Below, one piece after another: positions 8,057 through 16,599 of a DNA stretch of 64,000 nucleotides (position 1 is the stretch's first letter; every line of letters starts with the position of its first letter). The position numbers and the translations under genes were made by a program. This stretch comes from DASYKS01 sp035995205 (GTDB taxonomy: Bacteria > Acidobacteriota > Thermoanaerobaculia > Multivoradales > UBA5704). The notes beneath the pieces are model-generated. The model was not told where the DNA came from. It made no database searches and was given only the letters and a program-made list of their open reading frames with translations. Location: contig DASYKS010000011.1 in assembly GCA_035995205.1 (NCBI GenBank), positions 62,001 to 126,000 of the forward strand. The letters are read 5' to 3'.

Positions 8057-8958
8057 AGCGGGTCACCCGGGGGAGCCGCGGCGGATTTGGCCGGGGGCTT
8101 TTCTAACGGCATCGGGATCGGCTTCTGCATGTCGATCGCGATCTGGACCGCGCTTTCGATCCGCGCCGCCGCGTCGTCCGGATGCTCCAGCACATAGCCG
8201 TGCGAAGCGCCCGGGACGACCACCAGCTGGGAGCCCGGAATCGCCTTGTGCAGCTCCTCGGAGAACGGCACCGGGAACGTGACGTCCTTCTCGCCCGCGA
8301 TGATCGTAATCGGCGTCGCCGGCACGCGGATCTTCGCGAGATAAGGCGCGAGGTTCATCGTCTCCAGCGCGCCGAGGATGGCGTCGACCCCGGCGAACCA
8401 GCCCTTGGGAAGGGCGGCGACCTGCTGGCGACGGAGCGGCAGCACCTCCTGGTTCGCGGCGATCCATTCCGGCGAATAGGTGGTCGGCACGATCGTGTCG
8501 AGCACCTTACCGCCATCGCCTCCGGCGACCGCCTCTTGCGCGTACCGGCGCAGCAGCTTCGTCCCCTCGACGTTCTCCGGGCTCAAACGCGCGGTCGAGT
8601 TGAGGGCGACGACCGAGGAGACGCGATCCGGATATTCGGCCGCCATGACCAGCGCCACCAGCGAGCCGAACGAGGTGCCGGCGAGGTGGGCCTTCTTGAT
8701 TCCCAACTGATCGAGCACCGCGACCACGTCGCGGGCGTGACCCGCAAGATCGGCCGGCGCCGGAGCCTCCGGCGCGATGGGCGACTGGAGCTGGCCGCGG
8801 AAGTCGAGCAGGATGACTCGATGTTTGCCGCGCAGTTTCGCCGCGACCGGCTCCCAGTGAAACGTGGTCATCATTCCGCCGTTCAAGAGGACGATCGGCG
8901 CGGCGGCCTGCGGGTCCCCCTGGACGACATAGTGGATCGCGGGCGGTGCGTCGATCAT
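8053..8958 (-). CDS. Alpha/beta hydrolase
   Basis: This 301-residue alpha/beta-hydrolase-fold protein has an oxyanion region LLNGGMMTTFHW (about 24-35), a nucleophile elbow GTSFGS with Ser96, an acid in GEKDVTFPVPF and a histidine in PGASHGYV. The C-terminus has an unusual Pro/Ala-rich tail. The ATG at 8958 overlaps the ligase stop (ATGA), and the 3' end overlaps the FabH-like gene. A longer frame to 9435 is only a shadow of the ligase. It may act as a thioesterase or C-C/ester hydrolase on the CoA-activated substrate of this cluster. Family certain, substrate unknown. Confidence 0.88.
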   Translation of the reverse strand: MIDAPPAIHYVVQGDPQAAAPIVLLNGGMMTTFHWEPVAAKLRGKHRVILLDFRGQLQSPIAPEAPAPADLAGHARDVVAVLDQLGIKKAHLAGTSFGSLVALVMAAEYPDRVSSVVALNSTARLSPENVEGTKLLRRYAQEAVAGGDGGKVLDTIVPTTYSPEWIAANQEVLPLRRQQVAALPKGWFAGVDAILGALETMNLAPYLAKIRVPATPITIIAGEKDVTFPVPFSEELHKAIPGSQLVVVPGASHGYVLEHPDDAAARIESAVQIAIDMQKPIPMPLEKPPAKSAAAPPGDPL

Positions 8959-10526
8959 GAGGCTTCCCCTTCGGTCGGATGGTTCAGATAGCGCTCGCGC
9001 AGGTCGCCCTTGACCACTTTGCCGTACGCGGTGCGCGGCAGGGCGTCGACGAAAACGAACGCGCTCGGGTGTTTGTAGCGGGCGAGGCGGCTCCCAAGAA
9101 ACTCTAGCAGCTCTTCCGGGCTCGGCCGGCGCTCGCCCGCGACCACGAAGGCTACGCCCGCCTCGCCCCACTTCTCGTCCGGCACGCCGATCACCGCGGC
9201 GTCGCGTACGTCCGGATGGAGCAGCAGCTCCCCTTCGATCTCGGCCGGGTAGACGTTCACCCCGCCGCGGATCAACAGGTCTTTCGCCCGGCCGGCGATC
9301 GTGTAGAAGCCGTCCGCGTCGCGCCGCGCGAGGTCGCCGGTCCGCCACCAGCCGCCCCCTTCGACATCGAGCGCCTCGGCGGTCGCCTCGGGTCTGCCCC
9401 AATAGCCGCGCGAGACGTGCGGACCGCGGAGGCACAGCTCTCCCACCTCGCCGTCCGTCACGGCGCCGCCTTCCGCATCGATCAGCCGCGCTTCAGAAAA
9501 CATCAGCGGCTTGCCGATCGAGCCCGCTTTGGCGATCGATTCCTCGACCGTCATCGCGAAACAATTGACCCCCACTTCGGTAAGGCCGTATCCCTGCTTG
9601 AAGACGATCCCGCGCTCCTGGTAGCGATCGATCAGGAAACGGGGCAAAGGCGCGCCGCCCGAAACCAGCCAGCGCACGCTCGAAAGATCCGCCGCGGCGA
9701 AGCCGGGATGCTCCGACAACCGCTCCCAGATCGTCGGCACGCCGAGCACCACGGTCGCTCGCTCGCGTTCGATCGTCTTCCAGATCTCTTGGTCATCGAA
9801 CCCCGCATGCAGCACGATCGTGCCTCCGATGGTGACGATCGGCACCAGAAACGCGAACAGCCCCCCCGCGTGGTAGAGCGGCAGGAAGATCGGCGTCACG
9901 TCGTCCTCGCGCAGCTGCCAGGACACCGCCGTGTTGTAACCGTTCCAGAGCACCTGTCGATGCGGGATCATCACACCCTTGGGCTTCCCCGTGGTGCCGC
10001 TCGTGTAGAGGAGCGCCCAGAGATCCTCCGGGTCCATCCGCTCCGGATGGAAAGGTTTCTCGGCCGTCGCGGCAATTTCGGTCGGGAGATCGAGGTCGCC
10101 GGGGTTCGCGTTCGCCGCGGCATCGAGCGCCAAGGCGGTTTTTACGGGGGCAAGGCTTACCAGCTCCCGGACGTGTTCGGCATGGTCGCCGTCGTAGAGC
10201 AGCACGTCGAGGCCGCTGTCTTGGACCACATGGGCGATCTCGACCGCCGTGAGCCGGGTGCCGATCGGCACCAGCACCGTACCCGCCTTCGCGCAGGCGA
10301 AAAACGCGTCGAGGAATTCCACCCGATTGCCCGAAAGGAGCCCGACCCGATCGCCTTTCCTGAGGCTCAACCGCTCGCGAAATACCCGCGCCATGGCTGT
10401 CGCGCGGCGGTCTAGCTCGGCGTAGGTGAGCCGTTCCGCGCCTGGCGTGGGTGGCACGGTGACGAGTGCAAGCTTTTCCGGCGTCAGCCGGGCTCGCTCG
10501 CCGAGGAGATCGCCCGCGATCACCAC
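8955..10526 (-). CDS. Acyl-CoA synthetase (AMP-dependent ligase)
   Basis: ANL-superfamily adenylate-forming enzyme, about 523 residues. Visible motifs are the P-loop YTSGTTGKPKGV, GYGLTEVGVNCF, GWWRTGDLARRD and the C-terminal lysine segment YGKVVKGDL. It should activate a carboxylic acid to its CoA thioester. I chose the GTG at 10526 (an adjacent GTG at 10523 is equivalent) because AGGAGG lies 5 nt upstream. The ATG at 10574 would translate a dispersed repeat (MCLSWDRRRPRRQ) and is rejected. It is coupled downstream to the hydrolase by ATGA overlap. Confidence 0.88.
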   Translation of the reverse strand: MVIAGDLLGERARLTPEKLALVTVPPTPGAERLTYAELDRRATAMARVFRERLSLRKGDRVGLLSGNRVEFLDAFFACAKAGTVLVPIGTRLTAVEIAHVVQDSGLDVLLYDGDHAEHVRELVSLAPVKTALALDAAANANPGDLDLPTEIAATAEKPFHPERMDPEDLWALLYTSGTTGKPKGVMIPHRQVLWNGYNTAVSWQLREDDVTPIFLPLYHAGGLFAFLVPIVTIGGTIVLHAGFDDQEIWKTIERERATVVLGVPTIWERLSEHPGFAAADLSSVRWLVSGGAPLPRFLIDRYQERGIVFKQGYGLTEVGVNCFAMTVEESIAKAGSIGKPLMFSEARLIDAEGGAVTDGEVGELCLRGPHVSRGYWGRPEATAEALDVEGGGWWRTGDLARRDADGFYTIAGRAKDLLIRGGVNVYPAEIEGELLLHPDVRDAAVIGVPDEKWGEAGVAFVVAGERRPSPEELLEFLGSRLARYKHPSAFVFVDALPRTAYGKVVKGDLRERYLNHPTEGEAS

Positions 10527-10538
10527 CAAGCCCTCCTG

Positions 10539-10612
10539 CCGGCGAGGACGCCGGCGGTCCCAGGACAAGCACACCCGAGGCGCAAGTTCGCCAAGACGCC
10601 GGCGGTCCCAGG
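10539..10612. repeat. Dispersed element B, copy 1
   Basis: This is a 74-bp intergenic element with two direct GCCGGCGGTCCCAGG blocks around a spacer containing CAAGCACACCCGAGG. A second copy lies at 55016-55088, with about five differences in 74 positions. It sits between the SDR and ligase genes and abuts the ligase Shine-Dalgarno. Confidence 0.85.
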
Positions 10613-10629
10613 AAAAAACGTCCCTCGGA

Positions 10630-11412
10630 TCACGTTCCGATCACCAGACCGCCGTCGACCGAGATCACCGCTCCGGTGACGAAGCTCGCCGCGTCCGAGG
10701 CGAGCCAGAGGTAAACCGCCGCGACCTCGTCGGGGCGGCCGAGGCGACCCAGGGGGGTCTTTCCCGCGATGCCGTCGACGATCTTCTGCGGCATCTTCTC
10801 TACCATTTCGGTCGCGATGTAGCCGGGGGCCACGGCGTTCACCCGAATGCCGTAGCGGCCCAGCTCGCGAGCCCAGCTGCGGGTCATCGCGATCACTCCG
10901 GCCTTGGTCGCCGAGTAGTTCGTCTGGCCGAAGTTGCCGTAGAGGCCGACGACCGAGCTGGCCGAGAGGATCACCCCGCCGCCCCGCTCGATCATTCCCG
11001 GTGCGACGGCCCGAGTGGGCAGGAAGACTCCGCGCAGGTTGACCGCGAGCACCGCGTCGAAATCGGCCGGAGACATCGATCCCACCAGAGCGCCTTCTTT
11101 CCATTTCGCGAGCTGCGCATCGCGGGCGATGCCGGCGTTGTTGACCAGCACGTCGATCCGCCCTTCTTCGCTTAACGCCCGCTCGACCGCCGCGCCCACT
11201 TCTCCCTCTTGCGAGACGTCGACGCGCTCGAATCGCGCGGCACCTCCGGTCGAGGCGATCTCCCCGGCGGCGGCCTCCCCGGCCTCCGGGGAGAGATCCC
11301 AAAGCACCAAGCGCGCCCCCTCGGCCGCGAAGCGCTGCGCCGTCGCTTTGCCGATGCCGGCTGCGGCACCGGTTACTACGACCACTTTTCCGGCAAGCCC
11401 GGTATCGATCAT
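10630..11412 (-). CDS. SDR-family oxidoreductase (3-oxoacyl-ACP reductase-like)
   Basis: This is a 260-residue classical short-chain dehydrogenase. The cofactor motif TGAAAGIG is at 14-21 and NNAG at 91-94. The catalytic serine lies in LSASSVVG (about 150-153) and the catalytic pair is Tyr166/Lys170 in NYSATK. FabG-like architecture suggests NAD(P)H-dependent reduction or oxidation of a hydroxy/keto acyl group. It lies 26 bp downstream of the TonB receptor gene on the same strand, and the start ATG is at 11412. In this cluster it more likely acts on the imported substrate than in general fatty-acid synthesis. Confidence 0.88.
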   Translation of the reverse strand: MIDTGLAGKVVVVTGAAAGIGKATAQRFAAEGARLVLWDLSPEAGEAAAGEIASTGGAARFERVDVSQEGEVGAAVERALSEEGRIDVLVNNAGIARDAQLAKWKEGALVGSMSPADFDAVLAVNLRGVFLPTRAVAPGMIERGGGVILSASSVVGLYGNFGQTNYSATKAGVIAMTRSWARELGRYGIRVNAVAPGYIATEMVEKMPQKIVDGIAGKTPLGRLGRPDEVAAVYLWLASDAASFVTGAVISVDGGLVIGT

Positions 11413-11437
11413 GTAAATCCCCGCAAAACCTAAGGGT

Positions 11438-13738
11438 TTAGAACAGCTTGTAGTCGATCGTCGCGAGCACCGTGCGCGGCTGGCCGTACGAGCCGACCAG
11501 AATGCCGAGCGCGGGGATGTTGTAGCCGTTGGTCACGTAGCCCTTGTCTGCCAGGTTCTTGCCGTTGATTCCGAAGCGCCACTTGGCGTTCGGCGATAAC
11601 CAGCCGATCGAGGCGTCCCACAGACTGAACGAGGGCTGGACGATCGGCAGCAGCGGCTGCCCGGGACGGCCGGGGTAGGGTCCGCCTTCGTTGGTGAGCA
11701 CCGAGTCGTCGCGATAGGCGACGCCGACCGAGCCGGTGATCAGGCCCTTGGAGATCGGAAAGCTCAGGTTCGCGTGGAGCGCGCCGGTGAACTCGGGCGC
11801 GTTCGTTATCACCTGGGTGTCGACGAAACCGTCGTGGTTCGCGTCCAAGAATTCGTCGGGTTTGGCGGAGAGATAGCTTACGTTACCGACCAGACGAAGC
11901 CAAGTGACGGTATGCGGCGAGCCGTCGAACTCGACCTCGATCCCCTTCATCGTCGCGTCGCCCGCGTTGATGAAGTTCCCGAAGAAGGCGTCTTCCACCC
12001 CGTCGCCGTTCGAGTCGAACGCCGTGAACGTGCTGACCTGAATGTCCTTGTACTTGCCCCAGAAGGCCGCCGTGTTCAACACCAGCTGGCGGTCGAGAAG
12101 TACGGTTTTCAAGCCCACCTCGGCGACGTCGAGCACCTCGTCCTTGAACGGCAGCGCCGAGGCTGGAAAGACCGTCGCCTGCGCGCGGACGTTGAATCCG
12201 CCGCTCTTGAAGCCGCGGGACAGGGTGACGTAGGCGAGCACGTTCGGATTGACCTGGTAGTCGAGACCCAGCTTCGGCGCCACCGAGTCGAAGGTCTCGG
12301 TCTTGTCGAAGTCGGCGGTCACCGCGTTCGGAACCGTGAAGGTGTCGTTCGTGAAGCCTCGGTTGAGCGCAATGCCGTTCTTCTTCTCGCGCGTCGCGCG
12401 CAGGCCCAGGTTCAACCGCAGGTCCGAGGTCAACTGGTAGCTGCCATCGCCGAAGATCGCGATCGAATCGGTGTTCGTTTCGCCTTCGGTGGTGCCGAAG
12501 ATCCGGTTCAGAAAGATGTTCTTGACCAGACCGCCCGCCTTGCCCTTGAAATAATAGGCGCCGAACACCCCGGTGAATTTTTCGCCGCCGTCGTAAAGAA
12601 ACTGCAGCTCCTCGGAAGTCTGCTTGTCGAAGTAGGTCGCGATCACGTCGGTGATCCGCGCCGGGGTGGTATCGAAATCGATGTTGTTGTCCGAATCGGA
12701 TTTGCGGTACGCAGTGATCGACTTGAAATCCCACGCATCGCTGACCTTCCAGCCGACGATCAGCGAAGTGCCGCTCGCGTCCGTGCTGTTCAACGGGGCC
12801 AGGCCGCTTTCGGTGTCGAAATTGTTCGATAGCGGCGGGCAGGTCCGGCCGAGAAACGCCGGACAGAGCGGGTTCGCGGCGAGCCGCCGATAGCCTTTCG
12901 GCTCCGCGCTGTCCTTGGTCTGGTCGTGGCTCAACTGAACCTTCACCCGGTCCGAGGCGAGCCAATCGAGCGCGCCGCGAAACGCCGTCGTGTCCTTGTC
13001 CGACACGTCGCGGCCGGTCAGCCGGTTGGTGCCGTAGCCGTCGTGCTTCAAGGAGGCGGCGGCGATCTTGCCGCGCAGCTTACCGGGGATCAGCGCGCCC
13101 GAGACGCTCGCGCGGAAATCCTGATTCGAGTAGCTGCCCGGCGAGACCGAGATCTGTCCGCCGAGATCGTCGGTCAGCTCGCGGCTCACGTACTTGATCG
13201 CTCCGCCGATCGTATTCTTGCCATAGAGCGTCCCCTGCGGTCCCCGCAGCACCTCGATCCGCTGCACGTCGTAGACGTCGAGGAGAGCCCCCTGCGGGCG
13301 GGCGATGTAGACGTCGTCGAGATAGAGACCGACGCCGGGATCGACGCCCCAAAGCGGATCGGCCTGGCCGATGCCGCGCATGAACGCGGTGAGCGTCGTC
13401 GTCTGGTTGCGCCCCTGGTAGATCGACAGGTTCGGCACGGAAGATTGCAGCTCGGAGATATCCGAGGTGGCGGCTTCTTGAAGCGCTTCGCCGCCGACCA
13501 CGGTGACGGCGACCGGCACCTCTTGGACGTTTTCTTCGCGCTTCCGGGCGGTGACGATGATCTCGTCGCTGACCGTCGGCGTTTCTTCCTCGGCGGCTTT
13601 TGCTTCGGGTTGCTCGTCGGTTTGTTCGACGGTGGGCGGTTCGGTGGCCGGCGCTTGGGCGTGGACGGAAGCCGGAGCGCTCCAAACGACGAGCATGCCG
13701 ACGAGGATCAGGAGCAGGGCGCGAAACGACGAATTCAT
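11438..13738 (-). CDS. TonB-dependent outer-membrane receptor
   Basis: The protein has 766 residues, with a signal peptide (FRALLLILVGMLVVWSAPAS) and an Ala/Glu-rich linker. A TonB-box-like segment DEIIVTARKREE is followed by a plug with PNLSIYQGRNQ and NTIGGAIKYVSR. A long beta-barrel ends in the aromatic ATIDYKLF. The ATG at 13738 has GGGAGG 6-7 nt upstream and overlaps the TetR stop (ATGA). The longer frame to 13900 is a shadow of TetR. The plug style matches receptors found next to catabolic genes. It likely imports the hydrophobic or bulky substrate of the downstream enzymes. Confidence 0.92.
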   Translation of the reverse strand: MNSSFRALLLILVGMLVVWSAPASVHAQAPATEPPTVEQTDEQPEAKAAEEETPTVSDEIIVTARKREENVQEVPVAVTVVGGEALQEAATSDISELQSSVPNLSIYQGRNQTTTLTAFMRGIGQADPLWGVDPGVGLYLDDVYIARPQGALLDVYDVQRIEVLRGPQGTLYGKNTIGGAIKYVSRELTDDLGGQISVSPGSYSNQDFRASVSGALIPGKLRGKIAAASLKHDGYGTNRLTGRDVSDKDTTAFRGALDWLASDRVKVQLSHDQTKDSAEPKGYRRLAANPLCPAFLGRTCPPLSNNFDTESGLAPLNSTDASGTSLIVGWKVSDAWDFKSITAYRKSDSDNNIDFDTTPARITDVIATYFDKQTSEELQFLYDGGEKFTGVFGAYYFKGKAGGLVKNIFLNRIFGTTEGETNTDSIAIFGDGSYQLTSDLRLNLGLRATREKKNGIALNRGFTNDTFTVPNAVTADFDKTETFDSVAPKLGLDYQVNPNVLAYVTLSRGFKSGGFNVRAQATVFPASALPFKDEVLDVAEVGLKTVLLDRQLVLNTAAFWGKYKDIQVSTFTAFDSNGDGVEDAFFGNFINAGDATMKGIEVEFDGSPHTVTWLRLVGNVSYLSAKPDEFLDANHDGFVDTQVITNAPEFTGALHANLSFPISKGLITGSVGVAYRDDSVLTNEGGPYPGRPGQPLLPIVQPSFSLWDASIGWLSPNAKWRFGINGKNLADKGYVTNGYNIPALGILVGSYGQPRTVLATIDYKLF

Positions 13739-14427
13739 GACGGACCTCCCTTTTTCGGTCGAAGACTTTTGGCGGCGCCGAGACCCGGGGGCCGCTTGAT
13801 TGAATCGGATCGTGGTAGCAGGCCGAGCCGCAGGATGCGGCAGAACTCGGCGACGGCGGTTTTGGAATCGAGCCCCAGGTGCATCGGCACGCCGAAGCAT
13901 TTTTCGACCGTGAAGTAGTAGAAGAACCAGCGGGTGGCCATCATCACGCCGAACAGCGGACTCGGCTCGCCCAGCTCGCCGCGCTCCTGCCGCTCCTTCA
14001 GGTTGTCCTCGTAGGTGGCGGAGAACCGCTCCGCCATCCGGCGGTAGAACTCGTGGATGTGCTTGCCCTTGAACTCGATGACGTCGATGTAAATCAGCAG
14101 GATCGAATGCGAGTTGCGATCGACCACCTCTTCGATCGCCGCGGCCAGCTCTTCGAGATCGTCGGGGAAACGATTGGCGGCAAAGACCTTGTTGAGCGGC
14201 AGCTCGGGATCGGTCAGCTCCTGCCAGTAGTGATCGATCAAGACCGCGAGGATCTGCTCCTTGCCGCCGAAGTGATGGTAGAGATTGCCGACCGACACGT
14301 TCGCCCGGCGCGCGATCTGGCGCATCGTGGTGGCGCGGAACCCCTGGCGTGAAAACAGCGCCAGCGCCGCCTTCAACACCTTCTTGGTCGCCGCGTCGCT
14401 GCGGTCGGCCTGCGTCCGTTTGCGCAT
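13735..14427 (-). CDS. TetR-family transcriptional regulator
   Basis: The protein has 230 residues. The N-terminal helix-turn-helix is typical TetR (TTMRQIARRANVSVGNLYHH, then FGGKEQIL). The C-terminal ligand domain is unrecognised. It is the first gene of the minus-strand cluster and is translationally coupled to the receptor gene (ATGA at 13735-13738). A palindrome 15 bp upstream of its ATG is a likely operator. Autoregulated ligand-controlled repression of the whole cluster is the natural inference. Confidence 0.9.
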   Translation of the reverse strand: MRKRTQADRSDAATKKVLKAALALFSRQGFRATTMRQIARRANVSVGNLYHHFGGKEQILAVLIDHYWQELTDPELPLNKVFAANRFPDDLEELAAAIEEVVDRNSHSILLIYIDVIEFKGKHIHEFYRRMAERFSATYEDNLKERQERGELGEPSPLFGVMMATRWFFYYFTVEKCFGVPMHLGLDSKTAVAEFCRILRLGLLPRSDSIKRPPGLGAAKSLRPKKGGPS

Positions 14428-14441
14428 CGTCTCCTCAAATC

Positions 14442-14457
14442 CCGAACGAACGTTCGG
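14442..14457. promoter_or_regulatory. Candidate TetR operator palindrome
   Basis: CCGAACGAACGTTCGG has perfect 6-bp arms (CCGAAC/GTTCGG) around GAAC. It lies 15 bp upstream of the TetR start codon, where autoregulatory operators of this family usually sit. Assignment rests on position and symmetry only. Confidence 0.55.
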
Positions 14458-14590
14458 TTTGTTTTGCGCGGATCGTAGGGACCGCCCGCCGGCCGGTCAA
14501 GCCGCGGTGCGGCGTAGAGCGCGAGCCCCGTGTTAGTCTCCGGTACACCGTCTCGCCTTGCATGCGATCCGTTCCTCGCTCGGAGCTTCC

Positions 14591-15421
14591 ATGTTCTCGA
14601 CCGCCCAGATCCTTACGCTCAAACGCACGCCGGCCATCCGGGCGGCGCTCGTCCTGTTCCTCGTCCCCGCGGCGCTTGGCTGCTTTTGGGCCGCCTACAC
14701 TTTTTACGAGGATCACGATGCGACGCCGATGGCGCTCTGGGCGGCGCTGGCGCTGGGCGTCCTCGCTCTGCTTTGGGTGCTGTTCCAGCGGGAACACAAC
14801 CGCCGGTTGCGGCTGTACGAGGACGGCATCGAACAAGTCCTGGGAACGAAGACCACCGAGCTGCGCTGGGATCAAGTGACGGAGATCTGGTTCCGCGCGA
14901 TGAAGGTCCAGGCGGGGGGCCTCGTCGGCCTGGTGGCGAGCGCGGCGATCGAAGCCGCCGCAAAGCGCAAGGGCAAGCCGTTCGATGGAAAGGGCACGAA
15001 CATCACGGTTCGGGTTCTCGGTCCGAGCGGCGAGAAGGTGGTCATGACCTCGAACGACAAAGAGGTCATGAAGGCGTTCGAGATGGTCAGCGCGCGGGTC
15101 AATCCGCGCCTGGTGGAAGAGGCGATGCGACGCATCCGGAACGGCGACACCGTCAGGTTCGGCAAGCTTGCGCTGTCCTCGCGCGGCATCGCCCAGGGCG
15201 CCAAGGATCCGGTCCTCTTCGAGGAGATCGAAACGTTCACGATCGAAAAAGGCGTCCTCCGCCTCAAGAAGAAGGGTGCTTGGCTCGGCGCGATCGCGGT
15301 GCCGATCCTGAGAATCCCGAACGTGTTCGTCTTGACCGAGCTCTACATCAAGCTCGCCGCCCCTGCCGACCCCGAGGGGCTCCGGTTGGGACGCAACGTC
15401 ACCAGCCGCGCCTTCGTGTAG
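14591..15421 (+). CDS. DUF6585-like membrane protein
   Basis: The 276-residue protein has two adjacent transmembrane helices near the N-terminus (AALVLFLVPAALGCFWAAYT and MALWAALALGVLALLWVLFQ). A soluble domain follows, beginning LRLYEDGIEQVL with strands like TELRWDQVTEIWF, reminiscent of the PH-like DUF6585 family. I chose the ATG at 14591 (GGAG nearby) over one 11 codons upstream. It is divergent from the TetR gene and shares its upstream region. Function unknown. Confidence 0.72.
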   Translation: MFSTAQILTLKRTPAIRAALVLFLVPAALGCFWAAYTFYEDHDATPMALWAALALGVLALLWVLFQREHNRRLRLYEDGIEQVLGTKTTELRWDQVTEIWFRAMKVQAGGLVGLVASAAIEAAAKRKGKPFDGKGTNITVRVLGPSGEKVVMTSNDKEVMKAFEMVSARVNPRLVEEAMRRIRNGDTVRFGKLALSSRGIAQGAKDPVLFEEIETFTIEKGVLRLKKKGAWLGAIAVPILRIPNVFVLTELYIKLAAPADPEGLRLGRNVTSRAFV

Positions 15422-15495
15422 GGACCTGGTCCACGTCGTTTACCACGCGGAGCCAAGGGCCGGCCAGTGAACCGGCGGACGCGCGGCTCGATCCA

Positions 15496-16599
15496 TCATC
15501 CCGGCGTCAAGACGTCGCGCAACATCGTTTCGTAGCGGGCCGCCTGCCGCGGCCAATCCCAGGCGGCCTCGATGGCGGAGCGGGCGGCCTGCCCCATTCG
15601 GAGCCGCAATTCCGGGTCGTCCCGAAGACGTCCGAGCTTTGCGGCGAGATCGTCGACGTCTCGCTCGATGAAGTAACCGTTCTCCCCCTCGCGGATCAGC
15701 TCGGGCATGTTGCCGACCCGCGTCGTGATCACCGGCAGGCCGCAGGCGGCCGCTTCCAGGCAGGGGTTGGGCGTCCCTTCGCTCCGGCTGGCGCAGACGT
15801 AGACGTCGAGCGAGCGGTAGAACTCCAGCATCTCCTCCCGGTTGCGCCACTTCTCCTCGCGGACGGCCAGACGAAGCTCGGCTCCCGCCGCCTCGACCGC
15901 GGGCGCGATGACCTCATGGACGCCTCGGTGCTCCGATCCGTGGTTGGTGAGACTCCCCGCCCAGCCCACCCGCAGAAGGCCGGAGAGCGACGGCGGCCTC
16001 ACTTCCGCCGGCCGGAAGAACCCGGTGTCCACCCCGTTGGGCGTGTAATAGATCGGCGGACCGAGTTGCGGCCCGAACTCTTCGAGCAGGAGCCGGTTGT
16101 TGGCGAATACGGCGCGCGCGAATTCTCCGAGGGTGGCGAGCCCGGGCGCCCGCCAGGCGCCGTCAAGCTCGTAGTGGCTGCAGATGCCGACCACCAGGCG
16201 GTCGCGCAGGCGCCTCAGCTCCGCGCGCAAAGGGCTCAAACGCTCGATTTGCAGCCAGTAGTAGAGGAGCACGCAATCGGCGCGATCGAGATCTTCCGCG
16301 CTGACCTCGGCCTGGTAGCGTTTGACGATCCGGAAGGATGCGGCGAGCCCGTTCGCCAGCGCGTCGGTCTTGCGATCGTGAGCCCAGTTCGGACGGTCGA
16401 CGATGCACAGGACGACCGGGCGGTGCTGGAGCTCTACCGGGCTCAGGATCTCACCATTGAACGCAATGGGTGGTGCGCGGCGAGGAGGAATCGAGATCTC
16501 CGTTGTCGCCGACGGTCCGCAGCTCGGCCTCTGAGGGCAACCGTACGGTATCGGCGGCGAGCGTGGGTCTCCAGCTGTGCCAGCCGCCGCGAATCTCAT
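15496..16599 (-). CDS. Glycosyltransferase family 4 protein
   Basis: GT-B fold glycosyltransferase. The C-terminal half carries LRVGWAGSLTNHG, the donor-binding region CASRSEGTPNPCLEAAACGL and PVITTRVGNMPELIREGENG. The acceptor half begins VVLCIVDRPNWAHD. The start is uncertain. The only ATG (16599) lies 150 bp inside the upstream gene, and the first 50 residues look like shadow. A CTG at 16446, next to the upstream stop, would give a normal N-terminus. It probably transfers a sugar from a nucleotide donor to a surface glycan, with the adjacent GT2 and sulfotransferase. Confidence 0.8.
   Translation of the reverse strand: MRFAAAGTAGDPRSPPIPYGCPQRPSCGPSATTEISIPPRRAPPIAFNGEILSPVELQHRPVVLCIVDRPNWAHDRKTDALANGLAASFRIVKRYQAEVSAEDLDRADCVLLYYWLQIERLSPLRAELRRLRDRLVVGICSHYELDGAWRAPGLATLGEFARAVFANNRLLLEEFGPQLGPPIYYTPNGVDTGFFRPAEVRPPSLSGLLRVGWAGSLTNHGSEHRGVHEVIAPAVEAAGAELRLAVREEKWRNREEMLEFYRSLDVYVCASRSEGTPNPCLEAAACGLPVITTRVGNMPELIREGENGYFIERDVDDLAAKLGRLRDDPELRLRMGQAARSAIEAAWDWPRQAARYETMLRDVLTPG

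Noticed and set aside
8959..9435. N-terminal extension of the alpha/beta hydrolase
   Set aside because: It is an Arg-rich out-of-frame shadow of the ligase; the ATG at 8958 overlaps the ligase stop.
10527..10574. N-terminal extension of the acyl-CoA ligase to the ATG at 10574
   Set aside because: These codons translate dispersed element B; a GTG with AGGAGG just downstream is better.
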